In this document: in pieces, positions 1 through 9,301 of the stretch
Position numbering within the stretch: position 1 is the stretch's first letter
Layout: each line of letters begins with the position of its first letter
NCBI GenBank assembly: GCA_019794795.1
Contig: JAIMFC010000002.1
Coordinates: 151,142 to 215,141, forward strand
Source of the DNA: Streptococcus gallolyticus
GTDB taxonomy: Bacteria > Bacillota > Bacilli > Lactobacillales > Streptococcaceae
Length of the DNA: 64,000 bases
Reading direction: 5' to 3'
Notes under the pieces: model-generated
Seen by the model: only the letters and a program-made list of their open reading frames with translations
What the model was told of the DNA's origin: nothing
Database searches by the model: none
Program-made: the position numbers and the translations under genes

Positions 1-91
1 CAAGCAGGAAAAAAGGATTACCTATGCCCATAAAACCCTAACTTTTGTAGATAAAGACTATTTTCTAGAGCATTTAACCGAAACTCATTAG
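1..91 (+). CDS. 3' end of an upstream gene (partial, unidentified)
   Basis: Frame 2 is open from the window edge and ends at a TAG at 89-91. The last residues read ...KTLTFVDKDYFLEHLTETH. A terminator overlaps the stop, as expected for a real gene end. In related streptococci a Crp/Fnr-type regulator (Flp) can lie next to arcA, and a short basic-aromatic tail like this would be compatible with one. Too little is visible to assign a family, so the function is left open. Confidence 0.5.
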   Translation, partial: KQEKRITYAHKTLTFVDKDYFLEHLTETH

Positions 92-110
92 AGTTTTGGT
101 TATTTTTTTT
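76..110 (+). terminator. Rho-independent terminator of the upstream gene
   Basis: An 11-bp stem (76-86 with 91-101, one G-T pair) has a 4-nt loop and is followed by a run of T. It overlaps the stop codon of the partial upstream gene and separates it from the arc promoter. Confidence 0.8.
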
Positions 111-213
111 AAAAAGTTCAAAAAATAAATATCCATAAAATTGGTAAAACAAAAGAAATAACTAAAGAAAGCGTTGCCATTTTTATAAATATCAAATACT
201 AATCTTAAAAATG

Positions 214-248
214 TGAAATATTTGGCGTTAAGTTTGACAAATATTTCA
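214..248. promoter_or_regulatory. Inverted repeat upstream of arcA (candidate operator)
   Basis: TGAAATATTTG at 214-224 is repeated as its exact complement CAAATATTTCA at 238-248, with 13 bp between. The second arm abuts the cre-like site. The position is that of an activator or repressor site for arcA, for example an ArgR-family or Crp/Fnr-type protein, both known to control ADI operons. The protein that binds is inferred, not shown. Confidence 0.5.
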
Positions 249-276
249 TGTAAGCGCTTTTAAAATATGATATAGT
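249..276 (+). promoter_or_regulatory. arcA promoter with overlapping cre (CcpA) site
   Basis: TGTAAGCGCTTTTA at 249-262 matches the catabolite-responsive element consensus except near its 3' end. A -10-like TATAGT lies at 271-276. The cre therefore covers the -35 region, fitting glucose repression of ADI genes through CcpA, which is established in oral streptococci. A TTGACA at 234-239 is too far from TATAGT to be its -35. Confidence 0.65.
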
Positions 277-328
277 AGTATCAACAAAAGGTAAGGAAAC
301 TTACAACACGTCAAAAGGAGGTATTAAG

Positions 329-1558
329 ATGTCACAACATCCTATTCATGTTTTTTCAGAAATTGGTAAGCTGAAAAAAGTTTTGCTTCACCGCCCAGGT
401 AAGGAAATTGAAAACCTTATGCCTGATTATCTCGAACGTCTCTTGTTCGATGATATTCCATTCTTAGAAGATGCTCAAAAAGAACACGATGCATTTGCAC
501 AAGCTCTTCGGGATGAAGGTGTAGAAGTTCTCTATTTAGAAAAATTAGCTGCTGAATCATTGATTACACCAGAAATTCGTGAACAATTCATTGATGAATA
601 TTTGAGCGAAGCTAACATTCGCGGTCGTGCAACTAAAAAAGCGATTCGTGAACTCTTGATGGGTATCGAAGACAATCAAGAATTGATTGAAAAGACAATG
701 GCAGGTGTTCAAAAAGCGGAACTTCCAGAAATTCCAGCTTGCGATAAAGGCTTGACAGACTTGGTAGAATCTAGCTATCCATTTGCTATTGATCCAATGC
801 CAAACCTTTACTTCACACGTGATCCATTTGCAACAATTGGTAACTCAGTGTCACTCAACCACATGTATTCTGAAACACGGAATCGTGAAACACTTTACGG
901 TAAATATATCTTCACTTATCACCCAGATTATGCAGGAAAAGTTCCATTCGTTTATAATCGCGAAGAAACTACTCGTATCGAAGGTGGTGACGAACTTGTT
1001 CTTTCAAAAGATGTGCTTGCGGTAGGCATTTCACAACGTACAGATGCAGCTTCAATTGAAAAACTCTTGGTAAACATCTTCAAACAAGGTGTTGGCTTCA
1101 AGAAAGTATTGGCATTTGAATTTGCAAACAACCGTAAATTCATGCACTTGGATACAGTCTTCACAATGGTAGACTATGATAAATTTACGATCCACCCAGA
1201 AATTGAAGGCGACCTTCGTGTTTACTCTGTTACTTATGAAAATGAAACACTTCATATTGAAGAAGAACATGGAGATTTGGCAGAACTCTTGGCTGCTAAT
1301 CTCGGTGTAGAAAAAGTTGAATTGATTCGTTGTGGTGGTGGCGATAACGTTGCTGCTGGTCGTGAACAATGGAACGATGGTTCTAACACATTGACAATCG
1401 CACCTGGTGTGGTAGTTGTTTACAAACGTAATACGATTACTAATGCTATTCTTGAATCCAAAGGACTTCGTTTGATTAAAATCTCAGGAAGTGAATTGGT
1501 TCGCGGTCGTGGTGGACCACGTTGTATGTCAATGCCATTTGAACGTGAGGAAGTGTAG
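329..1558 (+). CDS. arcA: Arginine deiminase
   Basis: A 409-residue protein of normal family length that hydrolyses L-arginine to citrulline and ammonia, the first step of the ADI pathway, in the cytoplasm. Visible family signatures are [11 protein letters not shown] near the N-terminus, [14 protein letters not shown], the HLD segment around residue 273, and the C-terminal [12 protein letters not shown] that carries the nucleophilic cysteine (Cys399). A strong AAAGGAGG precedes the ATG. It is the first gene of the cluster, with the acetyltransferase gene starting 2 nt after its stop. The upstream cre and inverted repeat suggest control by carbon source and arginine. Confidence 0.98.
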   Translation: MSQHPIHVFSEIGKLKKVLLHRPGKEIENLMPDYLERLLFDDIPFLEDAQKEHDAFAQALRDEGVEVLYLEKLAAESLITPEIREQFIDEYLSEANIRGRATKKAIRELLMGIEDNQELIEKTMAGVQKAELPEIPACDKGLTDLVESSYPFAIDPMPNLYFTRDPFATIGNSVSLNHMYSETRNRETLYGKYIFTYHPDYAGKVPFVYNREETTRIEGGDELVLSKDVLAVGISQRTDAASIEKLLVNIFKQGVGFKKVLAFEFANNRKFMHLDTVFTMVDYDKFTIHPEIEGDLRVYSVTYENETLHIEEEHGDLAELLAANLGVEKVELIRCGGGDNVAAGREQWNDGSNTLTIAPGVVVVYKRNTITNAILESKGLRLIKISGSELVRGRGGPRCMSMPFEREEV

Positions 1559-1560
1559 AC

Positions 1561-1992
1561 ATGAAAAAACTAGTAGTTGGGGCAGGAGCCTATCAGCGTG
1601 CGGCTAGTATCCATGTTCGTTATCAGGTTTTTGTTCTAGAAGGAAGTATTCCAAAAGAAGAAGAGTTTGATCAAAATGACCATGAAGATACCATCTATGC
1701 TGTCATGTATGAAGGGGAGAACCCTGTCTCAACTGCTCGGTTTCTCCCACTGAACAATCAGGAAGCGCGTATCACCCGTGTAGCTACTTGTAAAAAACAA
1801 AGAGGTTTAGGCTATGCTGGAGAAGTCGTGACTGCTTTAGAAGATTATGCTGTACAACATGGGATACACCGTTTGATTATCCACAGTGAGTTAGCAGCTA
1901 AATCCTTCTATGAAAGTATTGGTTATCAGGCTTATGGGGAAGTCTACATGGAAGATGGCGTTCCATGTCAATCATTAGAAAAAATTAAGTAG
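1561..1992 (+). CDS. GNAT-family N-acetyltransferase of the arc cluster
   Basis: A 143-residue protein with the compact GNAT fold. The acetyl-CoA-binding motif region is [19 protein letters not shown] (about residues 78-96), and the C-terminal part has the usual FYESIGYQ motif. It starts 2 nt after arcA and is therefore translationally linked to it. A GNAT gene between arcA and arcB is also found in other streptococcal ADI clusters, but its substrate is not established. An acyl-acceptor linked to arginine or polyamine metabolism is only a guess. Confidence 0.88.
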   Translation: MKKLVVGAGAYQRAASIHVRYQVFVLEGSIPKEEEFDQNDHEDTIYAVMYEGENPVSTARFLPLNNQEARITRVATCKKQRGLGYAGEVVTALEDYAVQHGIHRLIIHSELAAKSFYESIGYQAYGEVYMEDGVPCQSLEKIK

Positions 1993-2042
1993 AAAGTCGA
2001 GGACGGACATCCAGTCTGTACTCAAAAAAGGAGAAGATTCAT

Positions 2043-3056
2043 ATGACATCAGTATTTAAAGGTAGACATTTCTTAGCGGAAAAAGATTTTACTCGTGCAG
2101 AGTTGGAATATTTGATTGACTTTGCAGCACACTTGAAAGATTTGAAAAAACGCAATATTTCACACCGTTACCTTGAAGGAAAAAATATTGCCCTCTTGTT
2201 TGAAAAAACATCTACACGTACTCGTGCAGCCTTCACAACAGCTTCTATTGACCTAGGTGCTCACCCAGAATACCTTGGTGCAAACGATATCCAACTTGGT
2301 AAAAAAGAATCTACAGAAGATACTGCTAAAGTTCTTGGTCGTATGTTTGATGGTATTGAATTCCGTGGTTTCAGCCAAAAAATGGTTGAAGAATTGGCAG
2401 AATACTCAGGTGTACCAGTTTGGAATGGTTTGACAGATGCATGGCACCCAACTCAAATGTTGGCTGACTACTTGACTGTCAAAGAAAACTTTGGCAAATT
2501 AGAAGGTTTGACATTGGTTTATTGCGGTGATGGTCGCAACAACGTGGCAAACAGCCTTTTGGTAACAGGTGCTATCCTTGGTGTCAATGTTCATATCTTC
2601 TCTCCAAAGGAACTCTTCCCAGCAGAAGATGTTGTAGCTCTTGCTGAAGGTTTTGCAAAAGAATCTGGTGCTCACATCCTTGTAACAGAAGACGCTGATG
2701 AAGCGGTTAAAGGCGCTGACGTACTTTACACAGATGTTTGGGTGTCAATGGGTGAAGAAGACAAATTTGCAGAGCGTGTTGCGATGTTGAAACCATATCA
2801 AGTAAACATGGAGCTTGTTAAAAAAGCTGAAAATGAAAACTTGATCTTCTTGCACTGCTTGCCAGCTTTCCATGATACAAACACTGTTTATGGTAAAGAT
2901 GTAGCAGACAAATTTGGTGTAGAAGAAATGGAAGTAACAGATGAAGTCTTCCGCAGCAAATACGCTCGTCATTTTGACCAAGCTGAAAACCGTATGCACA
3001 CTATTAAAGCAGTTATGGCAGCAACTCTTGGCGATCTCTTCATTCCAAAAGTTTAA
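2043..3056 (+). CDS. arcB: Ornithine carbamoyltransferase, catabolic
   Basis: A 337-residue enzyme that converts citrulline and phosphate to ornithine and carbamoyl phosphate in the ADI pathway. The carbamoyl-phosphate-binding STRTR motif lies at residues 57-61. The ornithine-binding loop [10 protein letters not shown] and the DVWVSMGE segment are in the C-terminal half. AAGGAG lies 7 nt before the ATG. It is expected to be catabolic from its place between arcA and arcC. A hairpin follows the stop, so read-through to arcC may be partial. Confidence 0.97.
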   Translation: MTSVFKGRHFLAEKDFTRAELEYLIDFAAHLKDLKKRNISHRYLEGKNIALLFEKTSTRTRAAFTTASIDLGAHPEYLGANDIQLGKKESTEDTAKVLGRMFDGIEFRGFSQKMVEELAEYSGVPVWNGLTDAWHPTQMLADYLTVKENFGKLEGLTLVYCGDGRNNVANSLLVTGAILGVNVHIFSPKELFPAEDVVALAEGFAKESGAHILVTEDADEAVKGADVLYTDVWVSMGEEDKFAERVAMLKPYQVNMELVKKAENENLIFLHCLPAFHDTNTVYGKDVADKFGVEEMEVTDEVFRSKYARHFDQAENRMHTIKAVMAATLGDLFIPKV

Positions 3057-3106
3057 TTTGTTACCAAATTTAAGGAGACAGTCAGATTGATCTTCTGACA
3101 AACAGC

Positions 3107-3143
3107 TGGAGGGCTGAGGCAAGAGCCCAGTCCTCCATTTTTT
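3107..3143 (+). terminator. Hairpin with T-run between arcB and arcC (attenuator-like)
   Basis: Two alternative GC-rich pairings are possible: GGAGG 3108-3112 with CCTCC 3132-3136, or GGGCT 3111-3115 with AGCCC 3124-3128. T residues follow. It lies within the 183-bp arcB-arcC gap and probably lowers downstream expression rather than ending the operon, since arcC belongs to the same pathway. Confidence 0.6.
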
Positions 3144-3239
3144 ATGAAGAACTGATAGTGAGTTTCTTTGATTTTACAAGATTCGTTTGAAAACGAAAGA
3201 AATCCACTATCCAAATTTTATGATTGAAAAGGAGAAAAT

Positions 3240-4187
3240 ATGACACATCGTAAAATCGTAGTTGCCTTGGGAGGAAATGCCATTCTCTCATCAGACCCAT
3301 CAGCAAAAGCACAAAAAGAAGCCTTGGTTCAAACTGCTAAGCATTTGGTAAAATTGATTAAAAATGGAGATGACTTGATTATCACTCATGGAAATGGTCC
3401 TCAAGTTGGAAATCTCTTGCTCCAAAACTTAGCAGCAGATTCAGAAAAAAATCCTGCCTTTCCGCTAGATTCATTGGTGGCAATGACAGAAGGTTCTATC
3501 GGCTTCTGGTTGCAAAATGCTTTGGAAAATGAATTGGCGAAAGAAGGTATTGACAAAGAAGTGGCATCTGTTGTGACACAAGTCATTGTAGACAAAGATG
3601 ATCCAGCCTTTGCCAACTTGACCAAGCCAATCGGTCCTTTCTATACAGAAGAAGAAGCTAAGGCAGAAGCTGAAAAGACAGGTGCAACTTTCAAAGAAGA
3701 TGCAGGTCGTGGTTGGCGTAAAGTAGTTGCCTCTCCTAAACCTGTTGGCATTAAAGAAATTGGGACCATTCGCACCTTGCTAAATGCAGGAGAAGTGGTC
3801 GTTGCAGCTGGTGGTGGCGGTATTCCAGTCATCAAAGAAGCTGACGGGACTCTCACTGGTGTAGAAGCTGTTATTGATAAGGACTTTGCATCACAAACAT
3901 TGGCAGAATTAGTTGATGCAGATTTATTTATTGTCTTGACAGGTGTAGATTATGTATTTGTGAACTTTAACAAACCAGATCAAGTAAAATTGGAACATGT
4001 AACAGTTGCTGAGTTGGAAGAATACATTGGTCAAAACCAATTCGCTCCAGGTTCTATGTTACCAAAAGTACAAGCAGCGATTGCATTTGTTAACAACAAG
4101 CCAGAATCAAGAGCTGTTATTACATCACTTGAAAACTTGGGTGCCTTGATTGAGTCTGAAAGTGGCACAATTATTTCTAAAGGCTGA
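3240..4187 (+). CDS. arcC: Carbamate kinase
   Basis: A 315-residue amino-acid-kinase-family enzyme that uses carbamoyl phosphate to make ATP, with release of ammonia and CO2; this is the energy-yielding step of the ADI pathway. The nucleotide-binding segments VALGGNAIL at the N-terminus, THGNGPQVG around residue 50 and AAGGGGIPV around residue 197 are clear. Length is typical. GAAAAGGAG precedes the start. It is separated from arcB by a hairpin and followed by its own strong terminator, so the cluster is transcriptionally segmented. Confidence 0.97.
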   Translation: MTHRKIVVALGGNAILSSDPSAKAQKEALVQTAKHLVKLIKNGDDLIITHGNGPQVGNLLLQNLAADSEKNPAFPLDSLVAMTEGSIGFWLQNALENELAKEGIDKEVASVVTQVIVDKDDPAFANLTKPIGPFYTEEEAKAEAEKTGATFKEDAGRGWRKVVASPKPVGIKEIGTIRTLLNAGEVVVAAGGGGIPVIKEADGTLTGVEAVIDKDFASQTLAELVDADLFIVLTGVDYVFVNFNKPDQVKLEHVTVAELEEYIGQNQFAPGSMLPKVQAAIAFVNNKPESRAVITSLENLGALIESESGTIISKG

Positions 4188-4213
4188 TTTTCAGTAGATA
4201 TGGAAAAAGATAG

Positions 4214-4247
4214 GGGAGCTGGGAGATCAACTCCAAGTTCCCTTTTT
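4214..4247 (+). terminator. Terminator after arcC
   Basis: A 12-bp imperfect stem (4214-4225 with 4231-4242) is followed by TTTTTAT. It lies just upstream of a separate cre-containing promoter for arcD. Confidence 0.85.
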
Positions 4248-4260
4248 ATATAAATGTTTT

Positions 4261-4297
4261 TGAAAACGATTACAAAAAACGGTAGATGTGCTATAAT
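4261..4297 (+). promoter_or_regulatory. arcD promoter with cre site
   Basis: TGAAAACGATTACA at 4261-4274 fully fits the cre consensus. A TATAAT at 4292-4297 is preceded by TGC, forming an extended -10. The cre covers the -35 position. The transporter and peptidase genes therefore have their own CcpA-controlled promoter. Confidence 0.8.
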
Positions 4298-4383
4298 ACA
4301 TATAGGAACATTCAGGGAAATATCATAACGGAGACAAGGTCCATTTGGACACGATTAATATTTTATTTAGGAGGTCTTTTGAC

Positions 4384-5889
4384 ATGGCTCAAAAAGAGAA
4401 AAAAGGCTTTAAGATGCCTAGTTCTTATACTATCTTGATGATCATTATTGCCTTGATGGCAGTGATGACATGGATTATTCCTGCTGGCCAATATCAAATG
4501 GATGACGGTGGAAACTTGATTAAGGGGACTTATGAACGCGTTGCACAGAATCCCCAAGGTTTGTGGGATGTACTGATGGCACCAATTCGTGCCATGCTTG
4601 GTCATGGACCAACATCTGCAGCAATTGATGTTGCCTTCTTCATTTTAATGGTAGGTGCCTTTCTTGGTGTCGTCAATGAAACAGGTGCCTTGGATACAGG
4701 TATTGCGTCTATTGTGAAGAAATTTAAGGGCAAAGAAAAATGGTTGATTTACATCCTTATGCCACTTTTTGCTCTAGGTGGATCTACCTATGGTATGGGG
4801 GAAGAAACAATGGCCTTCTATCCACTCCTCGTACCTGTTATGATGGCAGTTGGTTTTGATAGCTTGACTGCGGTAGCTATTGTTTTGCTTGGTTCACAAA
4901 TTGGTTGCTTGGCTTCAACAGTTAACCCATTTGCAACCGGGGTAGCGTCAGCGGCGGCTGGTGTATCTGTGGCAGATGGTATGCTATGGCGTATTGTATT
5001 CTTGATTGTGATTTTGGCGATGGCTATGTTCTATGTAGGCCGTTACGCTGAAAAAATTCAAAAAGATCCAACTAAATCTTTGGTTTACAAAAACCGTGAA
5101 GCCGACATGGCCTACTTTAACGTTTCTAAAAACCAAGATACAGTTAATGACCAATTAACATCTTCTCAAAAACATGTTCTCTGGGTTTTCTTCTTGACCT
5201 TTGTCTTGATGATTTGTAGCTTCATCCCATGGACTGACTTGCAAATTAACATTTTCTCAGACTTCAATAGCTGGCTCATTGGCCTTCCTATTATTGGTAA
5301 AATTGTTGGTAGCTCAACTGGTGCGCTTGGTACTTGGTACTTCCCAGAAGGAGCAATGCTCTTTGCCTTTGCAGGTATCTTAATTGGTATCATGTATCAC
5401 CTTTCAGAAGAACGCTTGATTAAAGCCTTCATGAATGGTGCGGCTGATTTGCTTAGTGTTGCCCTTATCTGTGCCGTAGCGCGTGGTATCCAAGTTATCA
5501 TGAATGATGGCTTGATTACAGGTACTATTCTTCACTGGGGTGAAGAAGGATTGCAAGGCTTGTCTTCTCAAATCTTCATCGTTTTGACTTACATTTTCTA
5601 CTTGCCAATGTCCTTCTTGATTCCTTCAACATCAGGTCTTGCTAGCGCAACAATGGGGATCATGGCTCCAATGGGTGAATTTGTCAATGTCAAACCAAGC
5701 TTGATTATCACTGCCTACCAAGCAGCTTCTGGTGTCTTGAACTTGATTACTCCAACATCAGGTATCGTAATGGGTGCCTTGGCTCTCGGACGTATCGAAC
5801 TTGGTACTTGGTACAAGTTTGTTGGTAAATTAATTGCTGCTATTATTCTTGCAAGTATTGCTATTTTGGTCATTGCAACCTTCTTCTAA
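4384..5889 (+). CDS. arcD: Arginine/ornithine antiporter, YfcC-type membrane protein
   Basis: A 501-residue integral membrane protein with about 11-12 hydrophobic segments, of the YfcC/DcuC-like family used as ArcD in streptococci. It exchanges external arginine for internal ornithine. The start at 4384 (MAQKEKKGF) is chosen because TTAGGAGG lies 8 nt upstream; the in-frame ATG at 4345 has no good ribosome site. The repeated PSTSGLASATMG and TPTSGIVMGAL motifs are typical of the family. Its own cre promoter precedes it and the M20 peptidase gene follows after 36 nt. Confidence 0.9.
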   Translation: MAQKEKKGFKMPSSYTILMIIIALMAVMTWIIPAGQYQMDDGGNLIKGTYERVAQNPQGLWDVLMAPIRAMLGHGPTSAAIDVAFFILMVGAFLGVVNETGALDTGIASIVKKFKGKEKWLIYILMPLFALGGSTYGMGEETMAFYPLLVPVMMAVGFDSLTAVAIVLLGSQIGCLASTVNPFATGVASAAAGVSVADGMLWRIVFLIVILAMAMFYVGRYAEKIQKDPTKSLVYKNREADMAYFNVSKNQDTVNDQLTSSQKHVLWVFFLTFVLMICSFIPWTDLQINIFSDFNSWLIGLPIIGKIVGSSTGALGTWYFPEGAMLFAFAGILIGIMYHLSEERLIKAFMNGAADLLSVALICAVARGIQVIMNDGLITGTILHWGEEGLQGLSSQIFIVLTYIFYLPMSFLIPSTSGLASATMGIMAPMGEFVNVKPSLIITAYQAASGVLNLITPTSGIVMGALALGRIELGTWYKFVGKLIAAIILASIAILVIATFF

Positions 5890-5925
5890 AAGTTTTACAA
5901 TGGAGAGAAGAAAGGAGCAGGATCG

Positions 5926-7266
5926 ATGAAGAATTTTATTACTGAAACACATAAAGCAGAGGTCGTCACTGCTATTAAGGAAATTGTAGCCATTCCTTCT
6001 GTTTGTCAGGAAGGAGAAAACGGTACTCCGTTTGGACAAGCCATTCAAGATGTCCTTGAACACACACTGAAATTAACAGAAAGTTTGGGTTACACAACTT
6101 ATCTAGATCCGCAAGGCTATTACGGCTATGCAGACTTGGGACAGGGGGAAGAAACACTAGCAATCCTCTGTCACTTGGATGTCGTACCAGCTGGTGATTT
6201 GGAAAAATGGGAGTCAGACCCATTTGAAGCCGTCGTGCGTGAGGGAAAACTCTACGGACGAGGTGTCCAAGATGACAAGGGACCAACCATGTTGGCACTC
6301 TACGCTGTCAAAGCTTTGGTGGAAGCAGGAGTAACCTTTAATAAACGTATTCGCTTTATCTTTGGAACGGACGAGGAAACTCTCTGGCGCTGTCTCAATC
6401 GTTACAACGAACTAGAAGAAACAGCCACCATGGGCTTTGCCCCAGATTCTTCCTTCCCATTAACTTATGCTGAAAAAGGTTTACTTCAGGCAAAATTAGT
6501 AGGGTCAGGAGTTAAGGATTTAGTCTTGGAAGCTGGTCAAGCCTACAATGTCGTACCAGCTAAAGCTAGCTACAGCGGTGCTTGGTTGGATGATGTGGTA
6601 GCCGAATTGGATTCCTTGGGATTTGACTACGAAAAAACAGCCGACTCTGTGACTGTTTTGGGTCTATCCAAGCACTCTAAGGATGCAGCCAAAGGGATCA
6701 ATGCCATTATTCGTTTGGCTAAAGCCTTGCTTACATGTACAGACCACCCAGCTCTTCAATTTATTGCACAAGCCGTTGGTGAAGATGCGACAGGTGCTAG
6801 CTTATTTGGTCCTGTTGAGGATGAACCGTCTGGTAAATTGAGCTTTAACATTGCAGGCATTACCTTGACAGAAGAAAAATCTGAAATTCGTTTGGATATT
6901 CGTATTCCTGTTTTGGCGGATAAGGATGAGTTGGTAGCTATTTTAACAGAAAAAGCAGCAGCCTATCAGCTTGTCTATGAAGAATTTGACTACCTCAAAC
7001 CACTTTATGTACCTTTGGACAGTCAATTAGTTTCAACGCTCGTGTCTGTCTACCAGGATAAGACTGGTGATATGACACCTGCTAAATCATCAGGTGGAGC
7101 AACCTTTGCTCGGACCATGCCGAATTGTGTGGCCTTTGGAGCTTGTTTCCCAACAACACCACAGACCGAGCATCAGGAAAATGAACACGCACCGTTAGAA
7201 GATTTGTATCGAGCAATGGACATCTATGCCGAAGCAATTTATCGCTTGGCAGGTAATCCACTTTAA
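5926..7266 (+). CDS. M20-family metallopeptidase of the arc cluster (PepV/Sapep type)
   Basis: A 446-residue zinc dipeptidase-like protein. The metal-binding sequence LCHLDVVPAGD lies around residue 83, YGRGVQDDKGP follows around residue 110, and FGTDEE around residue 145 supplies the next acid residues. A dimerisation-type insert lies in the middle. It is co-transcribed with arcD and probably releases arginine from peptides to feed the pathway; in oral streptococci this position is often named arcT. The substrate is inferred from context. AAAGGAG precedes the ATG, and a terminator follows closely. Confidence 0.88.
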   Translation: MKNFITETHKAEVVTAIKEIVAIPSVCQEGENGTPFGQAIQDVLEHTLKLTESLGYTTYLDPQGYYGYADLGQGEETLAILCHLDVVPAGDLEKWESDPFEAVVREGKLYGRGVQDDKGPTMLALYAVKALVEAGVTFNKRIRFIFGTDEETLWRCLNRYNELEETATMGFAPDSSFPLTYAEKGLLQAKLVGSGVKDLVLEAGQAYNVVPAKASYSGAWLDDVVAELDSLGFDYEKTADSVTVLGLSKHSKDAAKGINAIIRLAKALLTCTDHPALQFIAQAVGEDATGASLFGPVEDEPSGKLSFNIAGITLTEEKSEIRLDIRIPVLADKDELVAILTEKAAAYQLVYEEFDYLKPLYVPLDSQLVSTLVSVYQDKTGDMTPAKSSGGATFARTMPNCVAFGACFPTTPQTEHQENEHAPLEDLYRAMDIYAEAIYRLAGNPL

Positions 7267-7288
7267 TTCGCTCCTTCTTTCTCTTAAA

Positions 7289-7318
7289 AAGGCCCTAGGA
7301 TTTCCTAGAGCCTTTTTT
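7289..7318 (+). terminator. Terminator of the arc cluster
   Basis: GGCCCTAGGA (7291-7300) pairs with TCCTAGAGCC (7303-7312) and is followed by TTTTTT. The roughly 180 bp from here to the argR stop holds no gene that I can support. Confidence 0.88.
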
Positions 7319-7499
7319 CGTATGTATTTTGTTTTAGAACTTGTATTCACAGTTCAATCCATTTATTGGGGGGTCATTCACCGTTACTCATCGTTAGTTT
7401 TTTTCAAAATACAGTCAGTATTCTTTCAAAAACTGCCTTGAAGATCGGAAAATGATCATCTACATCAAACTATTTCACTAGTGAATACAGGTTCTTAGA

Positions 7500-7973
7500 T
7501 TAGCGTTTGCTGAAGAAGAAGGGTGGAGTATATTCCTTTAGCTTTTCAAAACAAGCTTGCGCAGCATCATTGTCCTCGCAGATGATCAAACAAACGTCAT
7601 CTCCGCAGACGGTTGCAACGATTTGAGGCAATTCCATGGCATCCAAGATAGACCCAAAGGACTGAGCCAGACCGGGCAAGGTTTTTAGGACAACTTGGTG
7701 CTGAACAGGACGCAGCATGACCAAGGCATCCTCCATGTAAAAGCGAAGACGTTTTTCCCAACGAGCAGGTGCAATGCTATTGATGACATAATAGGAGGTG
7801 TCGTCTTCGTTGATTTTCACGAGATTGAGCAGTTTGATATCACGTGATAGGGTAGATTGAGTGACAGAAATACCGTTTAATTCCAGTAAATCTTGGAGTT
7901 CTTGTTGGGTATGAATTTTCTGTTCGGATACCAAGGAGCGGATAACTTGGTGACGACTTTCGATTTTATTCAT
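7500..7973 (-). CDS. ArgR-family arginine repressor/activator (ArcR type)
   Basis: A 157-residue transcription factor with a winged-helix N-terminus (residues 1-70, including [12 protein letters not shown], the recognition helix) and a C-terminal oligomerisation/arginine-binding domain. The usual GTICGDD-like motif is seen as [15 protein letters not shown]. Streptococci carry several ArgR paralogues. The one beside the ADI cluster and queA is the ADI regulator in S. gordonii (ArcR), so that role is likely here. It starts 11 nt after queA and is convergent to the arc genes. Confidence 0.92.
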   Translation of the reverse strand: MNKIESRHQVIRSLVSEQKIHTQQELQDLLELNGISVTQSTLSRDIKLLNLVKINEDDTSYYVINSIAPARWEKRLRFYMEDALVMLRPVQHQVVLKTLPGLAQSFGSILDAMELPQIVATVCGDDVCLIICEDNDAAQACFEKLKEYTPPFFFSKR

Positions 7974-7984
7974 GGATAGGTCTC

Positions 7985-9013
7985 CTATTTGACAAACATG
8001 GCATCGCCAAAGCTAAAGAAGCGGTAATGTTCCTCAACAGCATGTTTGTATGCATCGAGGACAAATTTACGTCCTGCAAAAGCGGATACCAGCATGACGA
8101 GAGTTGATTTTGGTAGGTGGAAATTCGTTGAGAAGGCATCCACAATCTTGAACTCATAGCCTGGTTTGATAAAAATATTGGTCCAACCAGAGTCAGCTTG
8201 GAGTTGACCATCAAATTTATTCCCGATGGTTTCAAGAGTTCGGATAGAAGTCGTGCCGACAGCGACCACGCGACCACTAGCAGCCTTGACACTGTTTAAC
8301 GTATCTGCGGCTTCTTGACTGAGATTGTAAAATTCAGAGTGCATCTCGTGTTCGTCCACATTATCGACTGAAACTGGACGGAAGGTTCCGAGGCCAACAT
8401 GGAGAGTCAGGTACACTAATTTGACACCTTTGGCTTCGATTTTTTCCAAGAGTTCCTTGGTAAAATGCAGGCCAGCTGTCGGTGCAGCTGCAGAGCCATT
8501 TTCCTTGGCATAGACAGTTTGGTAACGTTCCTTGTCTTCCAGTTTTTCATGGATATAAGGCGGAAGTGGCATTTCACCTAGACTTTCCAAGACTTCTAAG
8601 AAAATACCTTCATAATGGAACTCCACAATCCGTCCACCGTGTTCCAATTCTTCCATGATGGTAGCTGTCAAACGGCCATCCCCAAAAGAAACCTTGGTGC
8701 CAACTTTGAGTCGTTTGGCTGGTTTAGCAAGAACTTCCCACTGGTTGTCTCCCTTGTCTTTCAAAAGAAGAAATTCAACATGTCCATGAGTATCAGGTTT
8801 TTCACCATAAAGTCGGGCAGGAAGAACGCGCGTATTGTTCATGACAAGTGCGTCTCCTTCATTCAACTCATCTAGGATGTGGTCAAAGTGGGTGTCTTTC
8901 ATGGTGTGATTTTCTCGGTCAATCACCAATAATTTGGAGCTATCACGCTGTTCCAAGGGGGTTTGAGCAATCAATTCTTCAGGTAAATAAAAATCAAAAT
9001 CAGCAGTATTCAT
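7985..9013 (-). CDS. queA: S-adenosylmethionine:tRNA ribosyltransferase-isomerase
   Basis: A 342-residue enzyme that transfers and rearranges the ribosyl group of AdoMet to make epoxyqueuosine in the wobble position of GUN-decoding tRNAs. Family sequences [20 protein letters not shown] at the N-terminus, PTAGLHFT around residue 180 and the [19 protein letters not shown] block near the C-terminus are clear. AAGGAG lies 5 nt from the ATG. It lies between a small membrane ORF and the argR-family gene on the same strand, with gaps of 8 and 11 nt, so the three probably form one transcript. Confidence 0.97.
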   Translation of the reverse strand: MNTADFDFYLPEELIAQTPLEQRDSSKLLVIDRENHTMKDTHFDHILDELNEGDALVMNNTRVLPARLYGEKPDTHGHVEFLLLKDKGDNQWEVLAKPAKRLKVGTKVSFGDGRLTATIMEELEHGGRIVEFHYEGIFLEVLESLGEMPLPPYIHEKLEDKERYQTVYAKENGSAAAPTAGLHFTKELLEKIEAKGVKLVYLTLHVGLGTFRPVSVDNVDEHEMHSEFYNLSQEAADTLNSVKAASGRVVAVGTTSIRTLETIGNKFDGQLQADSGWTNIFIKPGYEFKIVDAFSTNFHLPKSTLVMLVSAFAGRKFVLDAYKHAVEEHYRFFSFGDAMFVK

Positions 9014-9021
9014 AAATCTCC

Positions 9022-9192
9022 TTAAGCAAAAATGATAATGAGGAAGTAGAGGATGAGGGCAAGAGGTGCCAACATGAGGAGAATACCGAGGCTAGCTAGG
9101 ACATTTCTCCAGGTTTTATATTGTTTCAAAAAATAGGCGGCCAGGCAAAGTGCTGCACCACATAAAAAAATAATGATTAATTGTGTTGTCAT
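9022..9192 (-). CDS. Small two-helix membrane protein upstream of queA
   Basis: A 56-residue protein, [19 protein letters not shown]..., with two hydrophobic segments (about 4-21 and 33-56) joined by a basic loop KQYKTWRN. It ends 8 nt before queA. The start is unusual: an extended -10 element (TGG TATAAT, at 9199-9204 on the minus strand) is only about 6 nt before the ATG, so the message would start at or next to the ATG and lack a Shine-Dalgarno sequence. A longer reading frame to 9312 would run through the nagB promoter and is less likely. No function can be assigned. Confidence 0.6.
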   Translation of the reverse strand: MTTQLIIIFLCGAALCLAAYFLKQYKTWRNVLASLGILLMLAPLALILYFLIIIFA

Positions 9193-9222
9193 GAAAATAT
9201 TATACCATAAAAAAGATTTTGC

Positions 9223-9280
9223 TTGACAAAAATTGGTATAGACCTTATAATGAAAATATAGAAATATTGGTATAGACCAT
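9223..9280 (+). promoter_or_regulatory. nagB promoter with two NagR/DasR-type operators
   Basis: TTGACA at 9223-9228 and TATAAT at 9246-9251 are 17 bp apart. TTGGTATAGACC occurs at 9233-9244 between the two elements and again at 9267-9278 just downstream. It resembles the TGGTCTAGACCA operator of GntR/HutC-family NagR/DasR repressors that sense glucosamine or N-acetylglucosamine phosphates. Binding in either place would block initiation. Confidence 0.85.
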
Positions 9281-9301
9281 ACAAAGGAAAAGGAGAGACT
9301 C

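Noticed and set aside
7226..7441. A 71-residue ORF after the arc peptidase
   Set aside because: It runs through the arc terminator, overlaps the end of the peptidase gene and lacks a ribosome site.
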